A stretch of DNA of 64,000 bases from Coriobacteriales bacterium OH1046 (GCA_004010535.1 RQYE01000003.1:124001-188000); one strand, 5' to 3'; counted from the first letter of the stretch, positions 44,073-53,557 are shown. Made by a program: numbers and translations. Notes: a model not told the origin generated them from the letters alone.

Positions 44073-45359
44073 ATGCACGATATCCCACCCATCGCCATCC
44101 CGCCCCAAGCCGGCATGGAGCGCTACGGGTTCGCAGCCTGCGCGGGCGGCGTCTGCGCGGCCCAGGGCATCGAGGCCGCAGGCGTCTATGCGGGATTCCG
44201 CAGGAACCCCAACCGTCTCGATCTCGCCCTCGTCGCTGCCGAGAAACCCTGCGTCTGCGCGGCGACGTTCACGACCAACCGTTTCTGCGCGGCCCCCGTG
44301 CAGGTTTCGCGGCCACGTGCCGCTGCCGGCAGGGCGCGGGCGGTGATCCTGAACTCCGGGAATGCGAATGCCGCCACGGGAGATGCAGGCGTCGAGGTTG
44401 CGCTGGCCTCGTCTGCCCTCGTTGCGGAGGCACTCGGCTGCGCCCCCGATGAGGTCCTCGTGGCATCCACCGGCGTCATCGGCGTTCCATTGCCGCTCGA
44501 GCCCTACAAGACCGGCGTACCCGCTGCCGTGGCTGCTCTCGCGCGCACATCCGAAGCCGCCCGCAACGCCGCGACCGCCGTCATGACCACCGATACCCAT
44601 CCCAAGGAGGCCTCGCTTGTCGGCACGATCGCAACGAGTGCCGATGGCGATCCCATCACCGTGCATGTGGGCGGGTTCGTCAAAGGTTCGGGTATGATCC
44701 AGCCGGATATGGCGACGATGCTCTGCGTGATCGCGACCGATGCGCCGCTCACCCCCTCGGCGGCCCATGCGGCGCTTCTCGCTGCGGTCAAGACCACGTT
44801 CAACCACGTGACCGTCGATTCCGACACCTCAACGAACGATTCCGCCTTCCTGCTCGCCACCGGCGCCGCCGGGGGAGAGGAGATCTGCGAGGATTCGCCT
44901 GCGTACCCTGCTGTCGCCGCCGCCATCCACGGCATATGCGAGACGCTCGCCCGCATGATCGCCGCCGATGGCGAGGGCGCTACCAAGCTCGTCACCGTCG
45001 ATGTCGTGGGAGCCCCGACGGCGTCCGATGCGGACGCCGTGGCATTCTCGATCGCCAATTCCCCGCTCGTCAAGTGCGCGCTCTTCGGCCGCGATGCCAA
45101 CTGGGGCCGCATCGCCGCTGCGGCGGGCAAGAGCGGCGTCGAGTTCGACCAGTATGCCTGCGATATCGACCTCATGGGGGTGCCGGTGCTGAGGGGCGGC
45201 CTGCCGCTTCCCCTGGACGAGGACGAGATGCTGCGCCGTTTCGAGGACCCCGAGATCGCCATCGCCGTCTCGCTCGGTGCGGGCGATGCCTGCTCGCGTG
45301 TCTGGACCTGCGATCTCACCCATGATTACGTGACCATCAACGGCGACTACCGCACCTAG
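44073..45359 (+). CDS. argJ: Glutamate N-acetyltransferase (bifunctional ArgJ)
   Basis: A 428-residue enzyme that moves the acetyl group from N-acetylornithine to glutamate, and may also use acetyl-CoA. The precursor cuts itself at ATML: Thr215 in MATML becomes the nucleophile of the beta chain. The motifs NSGNANAATGDAG, GVIG and KGSGMIQPDMATML are present. The start at 44073 follows GAGAGGACG. Whether it is bifunctional or transferase-only cannot be told from sequence. The 49-nt gap from argC holds only the RBS. Confidence 0.95.
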   Translation: MHDIPPIAIPPQAGMERYGFAACAGGVCAAQGIEAAGVYAGFRRNPNRLDLALVAAEKPCVCAATFTTNRFCAAPVQVSRPRAAAGRARAVILNSGNANAATGDAGVEVALASSALVAEALGCAPDEVLVASTGVIGVPLPLEPYKTGVPAAVAALARTSEAARNAATAVMTTDTHPKEASLVGTIATSADGDPITVHVGGFVKGSGMIQPDMATMLCVIATDAPLTPSAAHAALLAAVKTTFNHVTVDSDTSTNDSAFLLATGAAGGEEICEDSPAYPAVAAAIHGICETLARMIAADGEGATKLVTVDVVGAPTASDADAVAFSIANSPLVKCALFGRDANWGRIAAAAGKSGVEFDQYACDIDLMGVPVLRGGLPLPLDEDEMLRRFEDPEIAIAVSLGAGDACSRVWTCDLTHDYVTINGDYRT

Positions 45360-45371
45360 GAGGCTCCCATC

Positions 45372-46253
45372 ATGATGCGGGAACACGATACCGCGCAGCT
45401 CTCTGCGGATGCGGCCAAAGCCGCGGTCCTCGTGGAGGCGCTTCCGTGGATCAACAAGATGAACGGCAAGACCTTCGTGGTGAAGTACGGCGGGGCGGCC
45501 ATGGAGGATGGCGATCTTTGCCGCGAGGTCGTGAAGGATCTCGTCCTCATGTACCTCATCGGCGTGCGGCTCGTGCTCGTGCACGGCGGCGGCAAGGCGA
45601 TCTCGGCCCTCATGAGGCAGCTCGATGTCCCCGTGCAGTTCAAGGATGGTTACCGCGTCACCGACGAGGCGGCCATGGACGTGGTGCAGATGGCTCTCGT
45701 GGGCAACGTCAACCAGATGCTCGTCTCGCGGATCAACGCCTACGGCGAGCTTGCCGCCGGCATCTCCGGCGCAGATGGCCGCACGTTCGAATGCGTGGCC
45801 CAGAGCCCCGAGCTCGGGCGCGTCGGCGTGATCGAGAAGGTCAACACCAAGCTCGTATCAGAAATCTTGGACGATGGCTACATCCCCGTCATCGCGAGCG
45901 TGGGCTGGGGTACCGACGGCGCCTACAATGTCAACGCCGACCTCGCCGCAGCCTCCATGGCCAAGGCGCTCCACGCCGACAAGCTCGTGTACCTCTCCGA
46001 TGTCGACGGCCTCTACCGCGATTTCTCCGATACGGACAGCCTGATCAGCCGCATGACCTTGGACGAGATGAACACCCTCATCGCCTCCGGCGGGCTCGAG
46101 AGCGGCATGATTCCCAAGATGGCCTCTGCGGCGGATGCGCTCGAGCAGGGCGTGCGCCGCGTGCACTTCCTGAACGGGACCACGCCGCATTCGCTGCTGC
46201 TCGAGTTCCTCACCAATTCCGGTATCGGCACCATGTTCCTCAAGGAGGAGTAG
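45372..46253 (+). CDS. argB: Acetylglutamate kinase
   Basis: Second enzyme of arginine synthesis, ATP-dependent phosphorylation of N-acetylglutamate. The 293 residues contain FVVKYGGAAM, LVLVHGGGKAIS, and ADLAAASMAKALHADKLVYL. The length is typical of the arginine-inhibited hexameric type, which has an N-terminal helix as here (TAQLSADAAKAAVLVEALPW). It starts 12 nt after argJ behind GGAGGC. It is followed by argD after 2 nt. Confidence 0.96.
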   Translation: MMREHDTAQLSADAAKAAVLVEALPWINKMNGKTFVVKYGGAAMEDGDLCREVVKDLVLMYLIGVRLVLVHGGGKAISALMRQLDVPVQFKDGYRVTDEAAMDVVQMALVGNVNQMLVSRINAYGELAAGISGADGRTFECVAQSPELGRVGVIEKVNTKLVSEILDDGYIPVIASVGWGTDGAYNVNADLAAASMAKALHADKLVYLSDVDGLYRDFSDTDSLISRMTLDEMNTLIASGGLESGMIPKMASAADALEQGVRRVHFLNGTTPHSLLLEFLTNSGIGTMFLKEE

Positions 46254-46255
46254 CC

Positions 46256-47515
46256 ATGCAGAATGCAGACGCCTCGCTCGCAACCGCAACCAGCTTGGAC
46301 TCGGCGTACGTCATGCCCACGTTCGCACGCTTCGGCGTGGAGTTCGTGAAGGGCGAGGGAGCTGTGCTCACCGATAGCGCGGGAAAGCAGTACCTTGATT
46401 TTCTCGCGGGGATCGGCGTGGTGTCGCTCGGGCATCGCCATCCCGCCGTCGTCTCTGCGCTCCATGCGCAGATCGACCGCGTGTGGCAGGTGGGCAATTA
46501 CTACCATGAGGAGCATCGCGGCGAGCTCGCCTGTGCCATCGCGCAGCTCCTTGCGACTACGACCGATGAGATCGGCCACGTGACCGGTTCCACGGGAACC
46601 CCATGGAAGCTGTTCTTCTCGAATTCGGGCGCCGAATCCAACGAGGGCGCCTTCAAGCTGGCCCGCCGCTGGGGGGAGAGGAAGCTCGGCGGAGCGTCGG
46701 GCATCATATCCGCCAAGCGGAGCTTCCATGGCCGCACGCTGGCTGCGCTCGCGGCGACGGGCCAGGATGTCTTCCATAGGAGCTTCGGCCCCTTCCCGCC
46801 CGGGTTTTCCTCTGTGGAGCTGAACGATATCGCCGCCCTCGAAGCGGCCGTCTCGAAGCCTGCGGATGGCGCAGATGCCGTATGCGGCGTCGTGCTCGAA
46901 TGCGTGCAGGGGGAGGGCGGCGTCTGGCCGGCTGACCCCGATTATCTGCGCGCAGTCCGCGAGCTCTGCGACGAGCGCGGTATCGCCCTTATCATCGACG
47001 AGGTCCAGACGGGATTCTTCCGCTGCGGCGCTCCCTTCGCCTACCAGCTCGCGGGTATCGAGCCCGATGTGGTGAGCATGGCCAAGGGTATCGCGGACGG
47101 TTTCCCCATGGGTGCCGTCGCCGCGCGCGCCGAGCTGGCCGACCTCATGGCCCCCGGCGACCACGGCTCAACCTTCGGAGGCAATGCGCTTGCCGCTGCA
47201 GCGGGACGCGCCACGGTCGAGACGCTCGTCTCCGAGAAGGTCGGCGCGCATGTCATCGCGGCCGGCCAGCATCTGGCACGGCGCTTAGCAGCGCTCCCGC
47301 ACATCTCCGAGGTGCGCGGCCGCGGGCTTTTGCGCGGGGCCCAGCTCGACGTGCCCATCGCCTGCGAGCTCGTCTCCGCGGGTCTCGGCGCGGGTCTCGT
47401 GCTGAATCGCATCGGCGATTCCATCCTGCGCTTCCTGCCCCCGCTCGTGGTCAGCTATGAGCAGATCGACGAGATGGCCGATCGCTTGGCCGTGCTTATC
47501 GATAAGCTCGCATAG
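46256..47515 (+). CDS. argD: Acetylornithine aminotransferase
   Basis: A PLP-dependent enzyme making N-acetylornithine from the semialdehyde. The 419 residues have the cofactor-binding FFSNSGAESNEGAFKLAR, IIDEVQTGFFRCG, and Lys277 in SMAKGIADGFPMGA forming the Schiff base. STFGGNALAAAAG near the C-terminus is typical. The RBS AAGGAGGAG overlaps the argB end. This is the last gene of the operon; a long hairpin-rich gap follows. Confidence 0.95.
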   Translation: MQNADASLATATSLDSAYVMPTFARFGVEFVKGEGAVLTDSAGKQYLDFLAGIGVVSLGHRHPAVVSALHAQIDRVWQVGNYYHEEHRGELACAIAQLLATTTDEIGHVTGSTGTPWKLFFSNSGAESNEGAFKLARRWGERKLGGASGIISAKRSFHGRTLAALAATGQDVFHRSFGPFPPGFSSVELNDIAALEAAVSKPADGADAVCGVVLECVQGEGGVWPADPDYLRAVRELCDERGIALIIDEVQTGFFRCGAPFAYQLAGIEPDVVSMAKGIADGFPMGAVAARAELADLMAPGDHGSTFGGNALAAAAGRATVETLVSEKVGAHVIAAGQHLARRLAALPHISEVRGRGLLRGAQLDVPIACELVSAGLGAGLVLNRIGDSILRFLPPLVVSYEQIDEMADRLAVLIDKLA

Positions 47516-47581
47516 CCGGATCCCGCCCGAGCAGGAAGGGGTACCCCCTTTTCCATCGTCCGCATGCCCGCCATGAGCCCG

Positions 47582-47667
47582 CACGAACATTCCCGTCGGA
47601 ACGCGATCATCCCCGGGATGTTCGCGAACGCCTGCGGGATGATCGTGCATGGGACGGGATGTTCGTG
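47582..47667. repeat. Nested stem-loop after argD
   Basis: An outer stem, CACGAACATTCCCGTC at 47582-47597 with GACGGGATGTTCGTG at 47653-47667 (one bulged T), encloses a perfect 10-bp stem (CGATCATCCC 47604-47613 / GGGATGATCG 47636-47645). GTTCGCGAAC, a 10-bp palindrome, lies at the centre (47620-47629). The motif GGGATGTTCG occurs twice and inverted once. There is no U-tract. Confidence 0.65.
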
Positions 47668-47737
47668 TCCGGGACCCGGTGAACGGGAGGGAGACGCCCC
47701 TCTCCGCCCATCGATCGCGACCCGTACGGCTTTTTCA

Positions 47738-47804
47738 GCACGGTTCGCGAGACGGACTGTTTTTTGGCGCGCGTTTCGCGAACCGTGCGTACGTTTCATG
47801 AAAC
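47738..47804. repeat. Second stem-loop and palindrome in the same gap
   Basis: A perfect 13-bp stem GCACGGTTCGCGA (47738-47750) / TCGCGAACCGTGC (47776-47788) with a T-rich loop, followed by the 12-bp palindrome GTTTCATGAAAC (47793-47804). No coding potential is evident. Together with the hairpin before it and the repeat after it, this fills the roughly 500-bp gap between argD and the convergent transporter gene. Confidence 0.6.
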
Positions 47805-47837
47805 GGGCTCTTCTGCTCCCGGCATTCTCGCGGGAAG

Positions 47838-47970
47838 CCCTTTGGTGACTGTACAGTCACTGGGGGGCGTGCTGGGGAAACGTCGGATTGGAACCTTCCC
47901 GGCGGTGCGTCCCGGCGCACTTGTCCAGCTAACCCTTCGGTGACTGTACAGTCACTAGGGGCCTTGCTGG
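47838..47970. repeat. Two-hairpin repeat element, locus 2
   Basis: Two copies with the perfect palindrome GTGACTGTACAGTCAC at 47845-47860 and 47940-47955, TGTACA centres 95 bp apart, exactly as at locus 1 (21401-21540). Each copy continues into GGGG and GTGCTGG or TTGCTGG, and the second copy begins CCAGCT, giving complementary ends. The stretch between the palindromes also aligns without gaps with locus 1, though weakly. It lies in a gap between convergent genes. Confidence 0.8.
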
Positions 47971-48020
47971 CCAAACGCGTCGTCGAGAGGGAGATGCGTG
48001 CAGGCGCGCGGGCGGGAACG

Positions 48021-49262
48021 CTACCTGCGGTCGGGCACCTTCATCATCATGAAGAAGCCGATGACGAAGAGGATGGCGATGGAGAGCACGCCGAGGGAGG
48101 GGTTGCCCGTGATGAACGTGAACGCGGATACGAGACCCGTGCCCATGATGGCTGCGTACTTGCCGAAGATATCGAAGAAGCCGAAATATTCGTTGACGTG
48201 CTCCTTGGGGCAGAGCCTGCCGAACTCCGAGCGCGAGAGCGCTTGGATGCCGCCTTGGAAGAGGCCGACGCAGATGGCGAGGATCCAGAACTCGACGGCG
48301 GTCCTCAAGAAGAACGCGGCGAAGAGCGCGATGCAGAAATAGCCGAAGATGCCCACGAGGATCATCTTCTTGGTGCCCACCGTGCGGCCGAGGCGGCCGT
48401 AGATGATGGAGGCGGGCCACGCGACGAACTGCGTCACGAGCAGCGCGAGCACGAGCTGGGTGCCGGCGATGCCGAGATTCGCACCATAGCTCGTGGACAT
48501 CTTGATGACGGTGTGGACGCCGTCGATATAGAAGAAGTACGCGACGATGAACCAGCGCAGCGACTCGTCGGCCCAGATGTTCTTAAGGGTCTTGCCGATA
48601 CCGGTGACGGCGTTCCTGATGGCATGCGGCTCGTAGGGCTTGAAGCTCTTCTGCTCGACGTTTCTGAGCATGGGGATGGTGAAGATGACCCACCAGGCCG
48701 TGGTGATGACGAAGGCGATGAGCATGGCGCTTTGGAACGAAAGGCCCAAGGTCTCGTAGTTGAGGACCACGAGCAGGCACACGATGAAGGGGATGCAGGA
48801 GCCCACGTAGCCCCATGCGAAGCCTTGGGAGGAGACCTCGTCCATGCGCTCGTCGGTGGTGGCGTCCACGAGGAGCGCATCGTAGAAGACGAACGAGGAG
48901 TGGAGCATGACGGCGGAGACGACGTAGATCACGAGGAACGGCAGCCAGGTCTTGGGGAAGCCCAGGGCGATGGTGGCCACGGCGCCGGTGCCCACGGTGC
49001 CGACGATGAACTTCTTGCGCATGCCCTGCATATCGGCGATCGAACCCAAGATGGGCATCAAGAGCGCGATGATGAGCGACGCGATGGTCTCGGCGAGGCC
49101 CCAGGCACCCACGGCGACCTCCTCGACCGCCGGATCCTGCGCGGCGAGGTGATTGAAGTAGATGGGAATGACGCTCGTGGCGAGAAGCACGAGGGCGGAG
49201 TTGCCCACATCGTAGAGGATCCAGCTCTTCTCGGCCTTGGTGAATCTCGTCTTCTCTGCCAT
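48021..49262 (-). CDS. MFS transporter, UMF1/Atg22-like
   Basis: A 413-residue membrane protein with about 12 helices. The opening WILYDVGNSALVLLATSVIP followed by YFNH and the mid-protein RSEFGRLCPKEHVNEYFGFF are typical of the UMF1 family, whose members resemble the yeast vacuolar amino-acid exporter Atg22. The substrate is unknown. The start at 49262 is preceded by AAGAAAGGG; longer in-frame readings to 49373 have no RBS. Confidence 0.9.
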   Translation of the reverse strand: MAEKTRFTKAEKSWILYDVGNSALVLLATSVIPIYFNHLAAQDPAVEEVAVGAWGLAETIASLIIALLMPILGSIADMQGMRKKFIVGTVGTGAVATIALGFPKTWLPFLVIYVVSAVMLHSSFVFYDALLVDATTDERMDEVSSQGFAWGYVGSCIPFIVCLLVVLNYETLGLSFQSAMLIAFVITTAWWVIFTIPMLRNVEQKSFKPYEPHAIRNAVTGIGKTLKNIWADESLRWFIVAYFFYIDGVHTVIKMSTSYGANLGIAGTQLVLALLVTQFVAWPASIIYGRLGRTVGTKKMILVGIFGYFCIALFAAFFLRTAVEFWILAICVGLFQGGIQALSRSEFGRLCPKEHVNEYFGFFDIFGKYAAIMGTGLVSAFTFITGNPSLGVLSIAILFVIGFFMMMKVPDRR

Positions 49263-49423
49263 GGCAGCCCTTTCTTGCCGTGCCGACGCTCCCATTGTAG
49301 ATATGTCCGGCCCCGATTCGGCATGCGCTGCGGTGAGCGGCATGAGGAGGGGCATAGCGGGTCTGATCGGCATGCCCCGTTCTATAATGGAGGGGATATC
49401 CGCATCGCGGCAGAGGAGGGGCC

Positions 49424-50374
49424 ATGCCGTCAGTGCTCACCCATGATTTCTTCGGCAGAGACGCCTATGGATCGGTGGCGCTCGAGCTCGGCTTCACCAC
49501 CACGGGCGAGATGGATGCCTTCCTGCTCGGCAACCAAGGTCCCGACCCCCTCTTCTACCTTGCGGGCAATCCCTTCTTCGATCCTCGATCGCGGGTAGGG
49601 GAGCGCATGCACGATGAGAAGCCGGCAACGCTCTTCTACGCCCTGCGTGCGTCCCTCGATGGGATGGAGGGCCCCGAATACCGTCACGCCCGTGCCTACC
49701 TCGCAGGATTTCTCTGCCACTATCTGCTCGACCGCCGCTCCCATCCGCTCGTCTTCGCCCAGCAGCATGCGCTCTGCGCTTCGGGAACGGCCGGCCTCAC
49801 ATGGGCCCTCGGCTCCACCATCCATGCCAATATCGAGCGCGAGCTCGACGAGATGATGCTCTTCCGCAAACGCTCCTGCACGATCGCCGAATACAACCCC
49901 GCAGACGAGGTCCTGTGCGCCGACGATGCCGTCCTCGCCGCTATCGACGGGCTCTACGGACGGGCGCTCCCCGCTGTTCTCGGCCGCGAGCCCGCAGCAG
50001 GCACCTTCTCCATGGCGGTGCGGCTGTTCCGGCTGGCGAATCGCCTCTTCCGCTCCCCTCGGGGTGCCAAGCGCACGGTTATCGGCACCTTGGAGCGCCT
50101 TGCCACGCGCTCCCCGCTCTCGTTCTACTGCGCGATGAGCCATCGGGCCCGCCCCACGCTCACCACGCGTCTCGACAACCATGAGCACGGCGTATGGCGC
50201 CATCCGTTCCTACCCACGACCAGCACGGACAGCTTCCTCGACCTCTACGGCACCGCCCGTGAGGAGGTTCTCCCCGCCGAGCGGGCCCTCTTCTCCGCAT
50301 CCTTCTCACCAGACGATGCCCGTGCGCTCACCTGCGGGCTCAACTTCTCGGGAAAACCGGTCGGCGAGGATTGA
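49424..50374 (+). CDS. Zinc-dependent phospholipase C family protein
   Basis: A 316-residue soluble protein of the Zn_dep_PLPC family. The N-terminus has MPSVLTHDFFGRDAY and LLGNQGPDPLFYL, and the middle has FLCHYLLDRRSHPLVF; these His/Asp residues would bind zinc. No signal peptide is seen, so it probably acts in the cytoplasm. It may cleave phospholipid head groups, but this has rarely been tested in the bacterial family. Confidence 0.82.
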   Translation: MPSVLTHDFFGRDAYGSVALELGFTTTGEMDAFLLGNQGPDPLFYLAGNPFFDPRSRVGERMHDEKPATLFYALRASLDGMEGPEYRHARAYLAGFLCHYLLDRRSHPLVFAQQHALCASGTAGLTWALGSTIHANIERELDEMMLFRKRSCTIAEYNPADEVLCADDAVLAAIDGLYGRALPAVLGREPAAGTFSMAVRLFRLANRLFRSPRGAKRTVIGTLERLATRSPLSFYCAMSHRARPTLTTRLDNHEHGVWRHPFLPTTSTDSFLDLYGTAREEVLPAERALFSASFSPDDARALTCGLNFSGKPVGED

Positions 50375-50478
50375 CGGCAATTGAGCTTGTTCTTTGGAAA
50401 TGATCCTCCGATAGGCACGGGAGCATCGGAATGTGTCACGCTAGCGTATGGTACGTGTTGGGGGACACGGGGGTTTCT

Positions 50479-52212
50479 ATGGCTTACGACATGCTTGCAC
50501 GCATCACCGGTCCGCGCGATCTGGATGCGCTGTCCCTTTCCGAGCTCGATCAGCTCGCCGCCGAGATGCGCGCCGCTATCGTCAAGCGCGTGGATGCCCT
50601 CGGCGGGCACCTCGGATCCAACCTCGGTGTGGTCGAGCCCACCATCGCGCTCCACAGGGTCTTCGATTCCCCGCACGATCGCATCATCTTCGACACCTCG
50701 CACCAGTGCTACGCCCATAAGATGCTCACCGGTCGCGCCTACGGCTTCTTCGACGAGGACCGCATGGACGAGATCTCGGGCTTCACCAACCCCGAGGAGT
50801 CCGAGCACGATTGGTTCAGATGCGGCCATACCTCCACCTCCATCAGCTTGGCCTGCGGTTTTGCCAAGGCCCGCGATATCTTGGGCCAGAAGCACAACGT
50901 GGTCGCCTTCATCGGCGATGGCTGCCTCTCGGGCGGCGAGGCCTTCGAGGGCCTCGATAACGCGGCCACCTTCAAGACCAACCTCATCATCGTCTTGAAT
51001 GACAACGAGATGTCCATAGCCGAGGACCAAGGGGGCATCTACCGCAATTTCGCCGAGCTCCGCGCTTCGGGCGGACAGGCGCTGGGCAATTTCTTCTCGA
51101 CCTTCGGATTCGATTACCGCTATGTCGAGGACGGCAACTCCATCTCCGATCTCATCGAAGCCTTCGAGCAGGTCAAGGATATCGACCATCCGATCGTGGT
51201 GCATATCCGCACGACTAAGGGCAAGGGCGTCGCGTGGGCCGAACGCAATAAGGAGGAGGCGCATTCCGTCAAGCCGAGGGACGCTTCCCCCTCCGGCGAG
51301 ACGTATACCGCCATCACGCGCGCACGCATGCTCGAGAAGATGGCCGCCGATCCCGCCATCGTGGTCATCAATGCGGGAACGCCGGGCGGGGTCGGCATCA
51401 CCGCCGATTTCCGCGCCGCCATCGGCGACCGCTACGTCGATGTGGGCATCTGCGAGCAGCATGCCGTGACCTTCTCGGCGGGCCTCGCGCGCGGCGGCGC
51501 CAAGCCGGTCTATTTCGTGGCGAGCACCTTCCTCCAGCGTGCCTACGACCAGATCGTCCAAGACCTCGCCCTCAACCAGAGCCCCGCCACGGTCCTCGTC
51601 TTCCAAGCGGGCTTCTCGTCGATCGATGCCACCCATCTGGGCGTGTTCGACCTTGCCTACACGGGCAACGTCCCCGGGCTCACCTGCCTCGCTCCCACCA
51701 CGGCGGAGCAGTTCCTCGCCATGCTCGACTGGGCGATCGACGTCTCCGACAAGCCCGTGGTCATCCGCGTCCCCGATAAGGTGGTGCATGGAGGGGAGGC
51801 GGTCTTCTCCGACGATGCCATCGCCCGTTTCGAAGTGGAGCGCGCGGGCGCCGATGTCGCGCTCGTCGCGCTCGGTCCCACGCTCGCGCTTGCGGGACTC
51901 GTTTCCGATGAGCTTTCCGCGAACTACGGCATCCTGCCCACGATCATCTCGGCCACCACCTACTCCGCGCTCGATCGCCAGCTCCTCTTCTCCCTCGAGA
52001 CGGGGCACCGCTTGGTCGTGACGCTCGAGAACGGCATCCTCTACGGCGGCTTCGGCGAGAAGATCGCCCGTGTGCTGGGCCGCACCTCCCTGCGCGTGCT
52101 CTGCTACGGCGGCACCAAGGAATTCGTCGACCGCGTGAGCATCAAGGAGCTGAATCAGCGCTACCACCTCGAACCGCAGGCGCTCGCGGCCGATATCGCC
52201 GCAGTCCTCTAG
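50479..52212 (+). CDS. dxs: 1-deoxy-D-xylulose-5-phosphate synthase-like protein
   Basis: A TPP-dependent enzyme of the isoprenoid (MEP) pathway that joins pyruvate and glyceraldehyde 3-phosphate. It has 577 residues, 40-50 fewer than usual. Motifs are HLGSNLGVVEPTIALH, the HQCYAHKMLTGR loop, GHTSTSIS and GDGCLSGGEAFEGLDNA (usual form GDGALTGGMAYEAMN), and GICEQHAVTFSAGL. The start at 50479 follows a G-rich stretch; an in-frame ATG at 50431 has no RBS. The atypical TPP motif suggests a separate clade, so catalysis of the DXS reaction is likely but not certain. Confidence 0.82.
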   Translation: MAYDMLARITGPRDLDALSLSELDQLAAEMRAAIVKRVDALGGHLGSNLGVVEPTIALHRVFDSPHDRIIFDTSHQCYAHKMLTGRAYGFFDEDRMDEISGFTNPEESEHDWFRCGHTSTSISLACGFAKARDILGQKHNVVAFIGDGCLSGGEAFEGLDNAATFKTNLIIVLNDNEMSIAEDQGGIYRNFAELRASGGQALGNFFSTFGFDYRYVEDGNSISDLIEAFEQVKDIDHPIVVHIRTTKGKGVAWAERNKEEAHSVKPRDASPSGETYTAITRARMLEKMAADPAIVVINAGTPGGVGITADFRAAIGDRYVDVGICEQHAVTFSAGLARGGAKPVYFVASTFLQRAYDQIVQDLALNQSPATVLVFQAGFSSIDATHLGVFDLAYTGNVPGLTCLAPTTAEQFLAMLDWAIDVSDKPVVIRVPDKVVHGGEAVFSDDAIARFEVERAGADVALVALGPTLALAGLVSDELSANYGILPTIISATTYSALDRQLLFSLETGHRLVVTLENGILYGGFGEKIARVLGRTSLRVLCYGGTKEFVDRVSIKELNQRYHLEPQALAADIAAVL

Positions 52213-52220
52213 GCCATCCC

Positions 52221-53018
52221 ATGGCGACCTACGTCTTCTCCGACATCCACGGCCACGCGGCGCCCCTGCGGCGCCTGCTGGACCGCCTCTCCCCGGAGGA
52301 CGACGACCGTTTCTATTGCCTCGGGGACATGGTCGATAGGGGGCCGGCGCCGCTCGATGTGATCGAGCTCGTGCGCGCGCTTCCCAACGTGCGCGTCCTT
52401 ACAGGCAACCACGAGAACCTCATGCTCGATTGGATCCATCGGCCCTCGAGCTTCGGATGCGTCCTCGATTGGACGATCAATGGCGGGGCGGTTACGATGA
52501 GCGCCTTCGAGCAGCTCGCCCCGTCGACGCGCGCCGAGCTCGTCGCTTGGCTCGAGGGGCTTCCCGCCTACGACGTCTGCGAGGTCTCGGGCAGGATCTA
52601 CGTGCTCGTGCATGCGGGCGTCATGCCGTACCGGGGATGCGCACGCGATTGGGATGGGGAGGCGCTGCGCGCCCTCCTCGCCGAAACCGATCCGCAGACC
52701 CTCATGTGGGTGCGCGAGCAGTTCTGGGAGCACCCCACCGGCTTGGTCGACGAGACGGGCACGGGCCCTATCGTCATCGCGGGCCACACCCCCTCGCGCT
52801 ATCTCATGCGGATGGATGCCGTCACCGATCGGTCGCCGCTCGACGGGGACGGGCTGTGCCAGAGCGTCCGCGTGGGCGATCCCGGGGCGTGCAGCGGCGT
52901 TTGGGACAAATGGGACATCGATTCCGGATGCGCGGGCGGGGAGGGGTTCGGCAAGGTCACCATCATCCGTCTCGATGACGGCGCCGAGTTCACCGAACCC
53001 ATCGCACACGGGGAGTAG
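52221..53018 (+). CDS. PPP-family metallophosphatase
   Basis: A 265-residue serine/threonine-phosphatase-like enzyme with the metal-site motifs FSDIHGH, GDMVDRGP and GNHEN in the correct order, plus AGHTPS near the C-terminus. It resembles bacterial PrpA/ApaH-like phosphatases of about 220-270 residues. It starts 8 nt after the DXS stop. Confidence 0.88.
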   Translation: MATYVFSDIHGHAAPLRRLLDRLSPEDDDRFYCLGDMVDRGPAPLDVIELVRALPNVRVLTGNHENLMLDWIHRPSSFGCVLDWTINGGAVTMSAFEQLAPSTRAELVAWLEGLPAYDVCEVSGRIYVLVHAGVMPYRGCARDWDGEALRALLAETDPQTLMWVREQFWEHPTGLVDETGTGPIVIAGHTPSRYLMRMDAVTDRSPLDGDGLCQSVRVGDPGACSGVWDKWDIDSGCAGGEGFGKVTIIRLDDGAEFTEPIAHGE

Positions 53019-53019
53019 C

Positions 53020-53526
53020 GTGGCTGCACGCGAGCATATCGTCCATCCCTTCGGCCCGCTCTACGATGGCCGGTCGCGCGTGCTCATCCTCGGCAGCTTT
53101 CCCAGCCCCGCGTCGCGCGGCCAGGCGTTCTTCTACGGCCATCCGCGCAACCGCTTCTGGCGCGTCATCGCCGCCGTGCTCGGGCAGGAGGTCCCCGCGA
53201 CGATCGGGGAGAAGCGCGCATTCTGCTCGGCCAACCGCATCGCGCTCTGGGATGTGCTCGCGCAGGTCGATATCATCGGCGCCTCCGATGCTTCCATCAA
53301 AAACCCGATGGCCAACGACCTCGCGCCCATCCTCGCGGCCGCGCCTATCGAGCGGATCTTCTGCACGGGCGCTGCTGCGGGCCGCTACTACAAGCGGCTG
53401 ATCGAGCCCGCGCTGGGCATCCCCGCCGAGGTGCTCCCCTCGACAAGCCCTGCGAACGCGGCGATGACCTTTGAGCGACTTGTTCATGCCTATGCTCCTA
53501 TCGCCGATGCTCTTCTGCGACAATGA
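53020..53526 (+). CDS. DNA-deoxyinosine glycosylase (uracil-DNA glycosylase superfamily)
   Basis: A 168-residue base-excision repair enzyme. VLILGSFPSPASRGQAFFYG then HPRNRFWRVIAAVLG are diagnostic of the hypoxanthine-DNA glycosylase subgroup, and LPSTSPANAA forms the C-terminal motif. It removes deaminated adenine from DNA. It starts at GTG at 53020 just after the preceding stop (GGGGAG upstream). Confidence 0.88.
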   Translation: MAAREHIVHPFGPLYDGRSRVLILGSFPSPASRGQAFFYGHPRNRFWRVIAAVLGQEVPATIGEKRAFCSANRIALWDVLAQVDIIGASDASIKNPMANDLAPILAAAPIERIFCTGAAAGRYYKRLIEPALGIPAEVLPSTSPANAAMTFERLVHAYAPIADALLRQ

Positions 53527-53557
53527 GAAATCGACGCACCCATGAGACGGAGCACCC

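Noticed and set aside
47564-47848. Open frame of 94 codons across the hairpin-rich gap
   Set aside because: It is made of the palindromes themselves and has no RBS.
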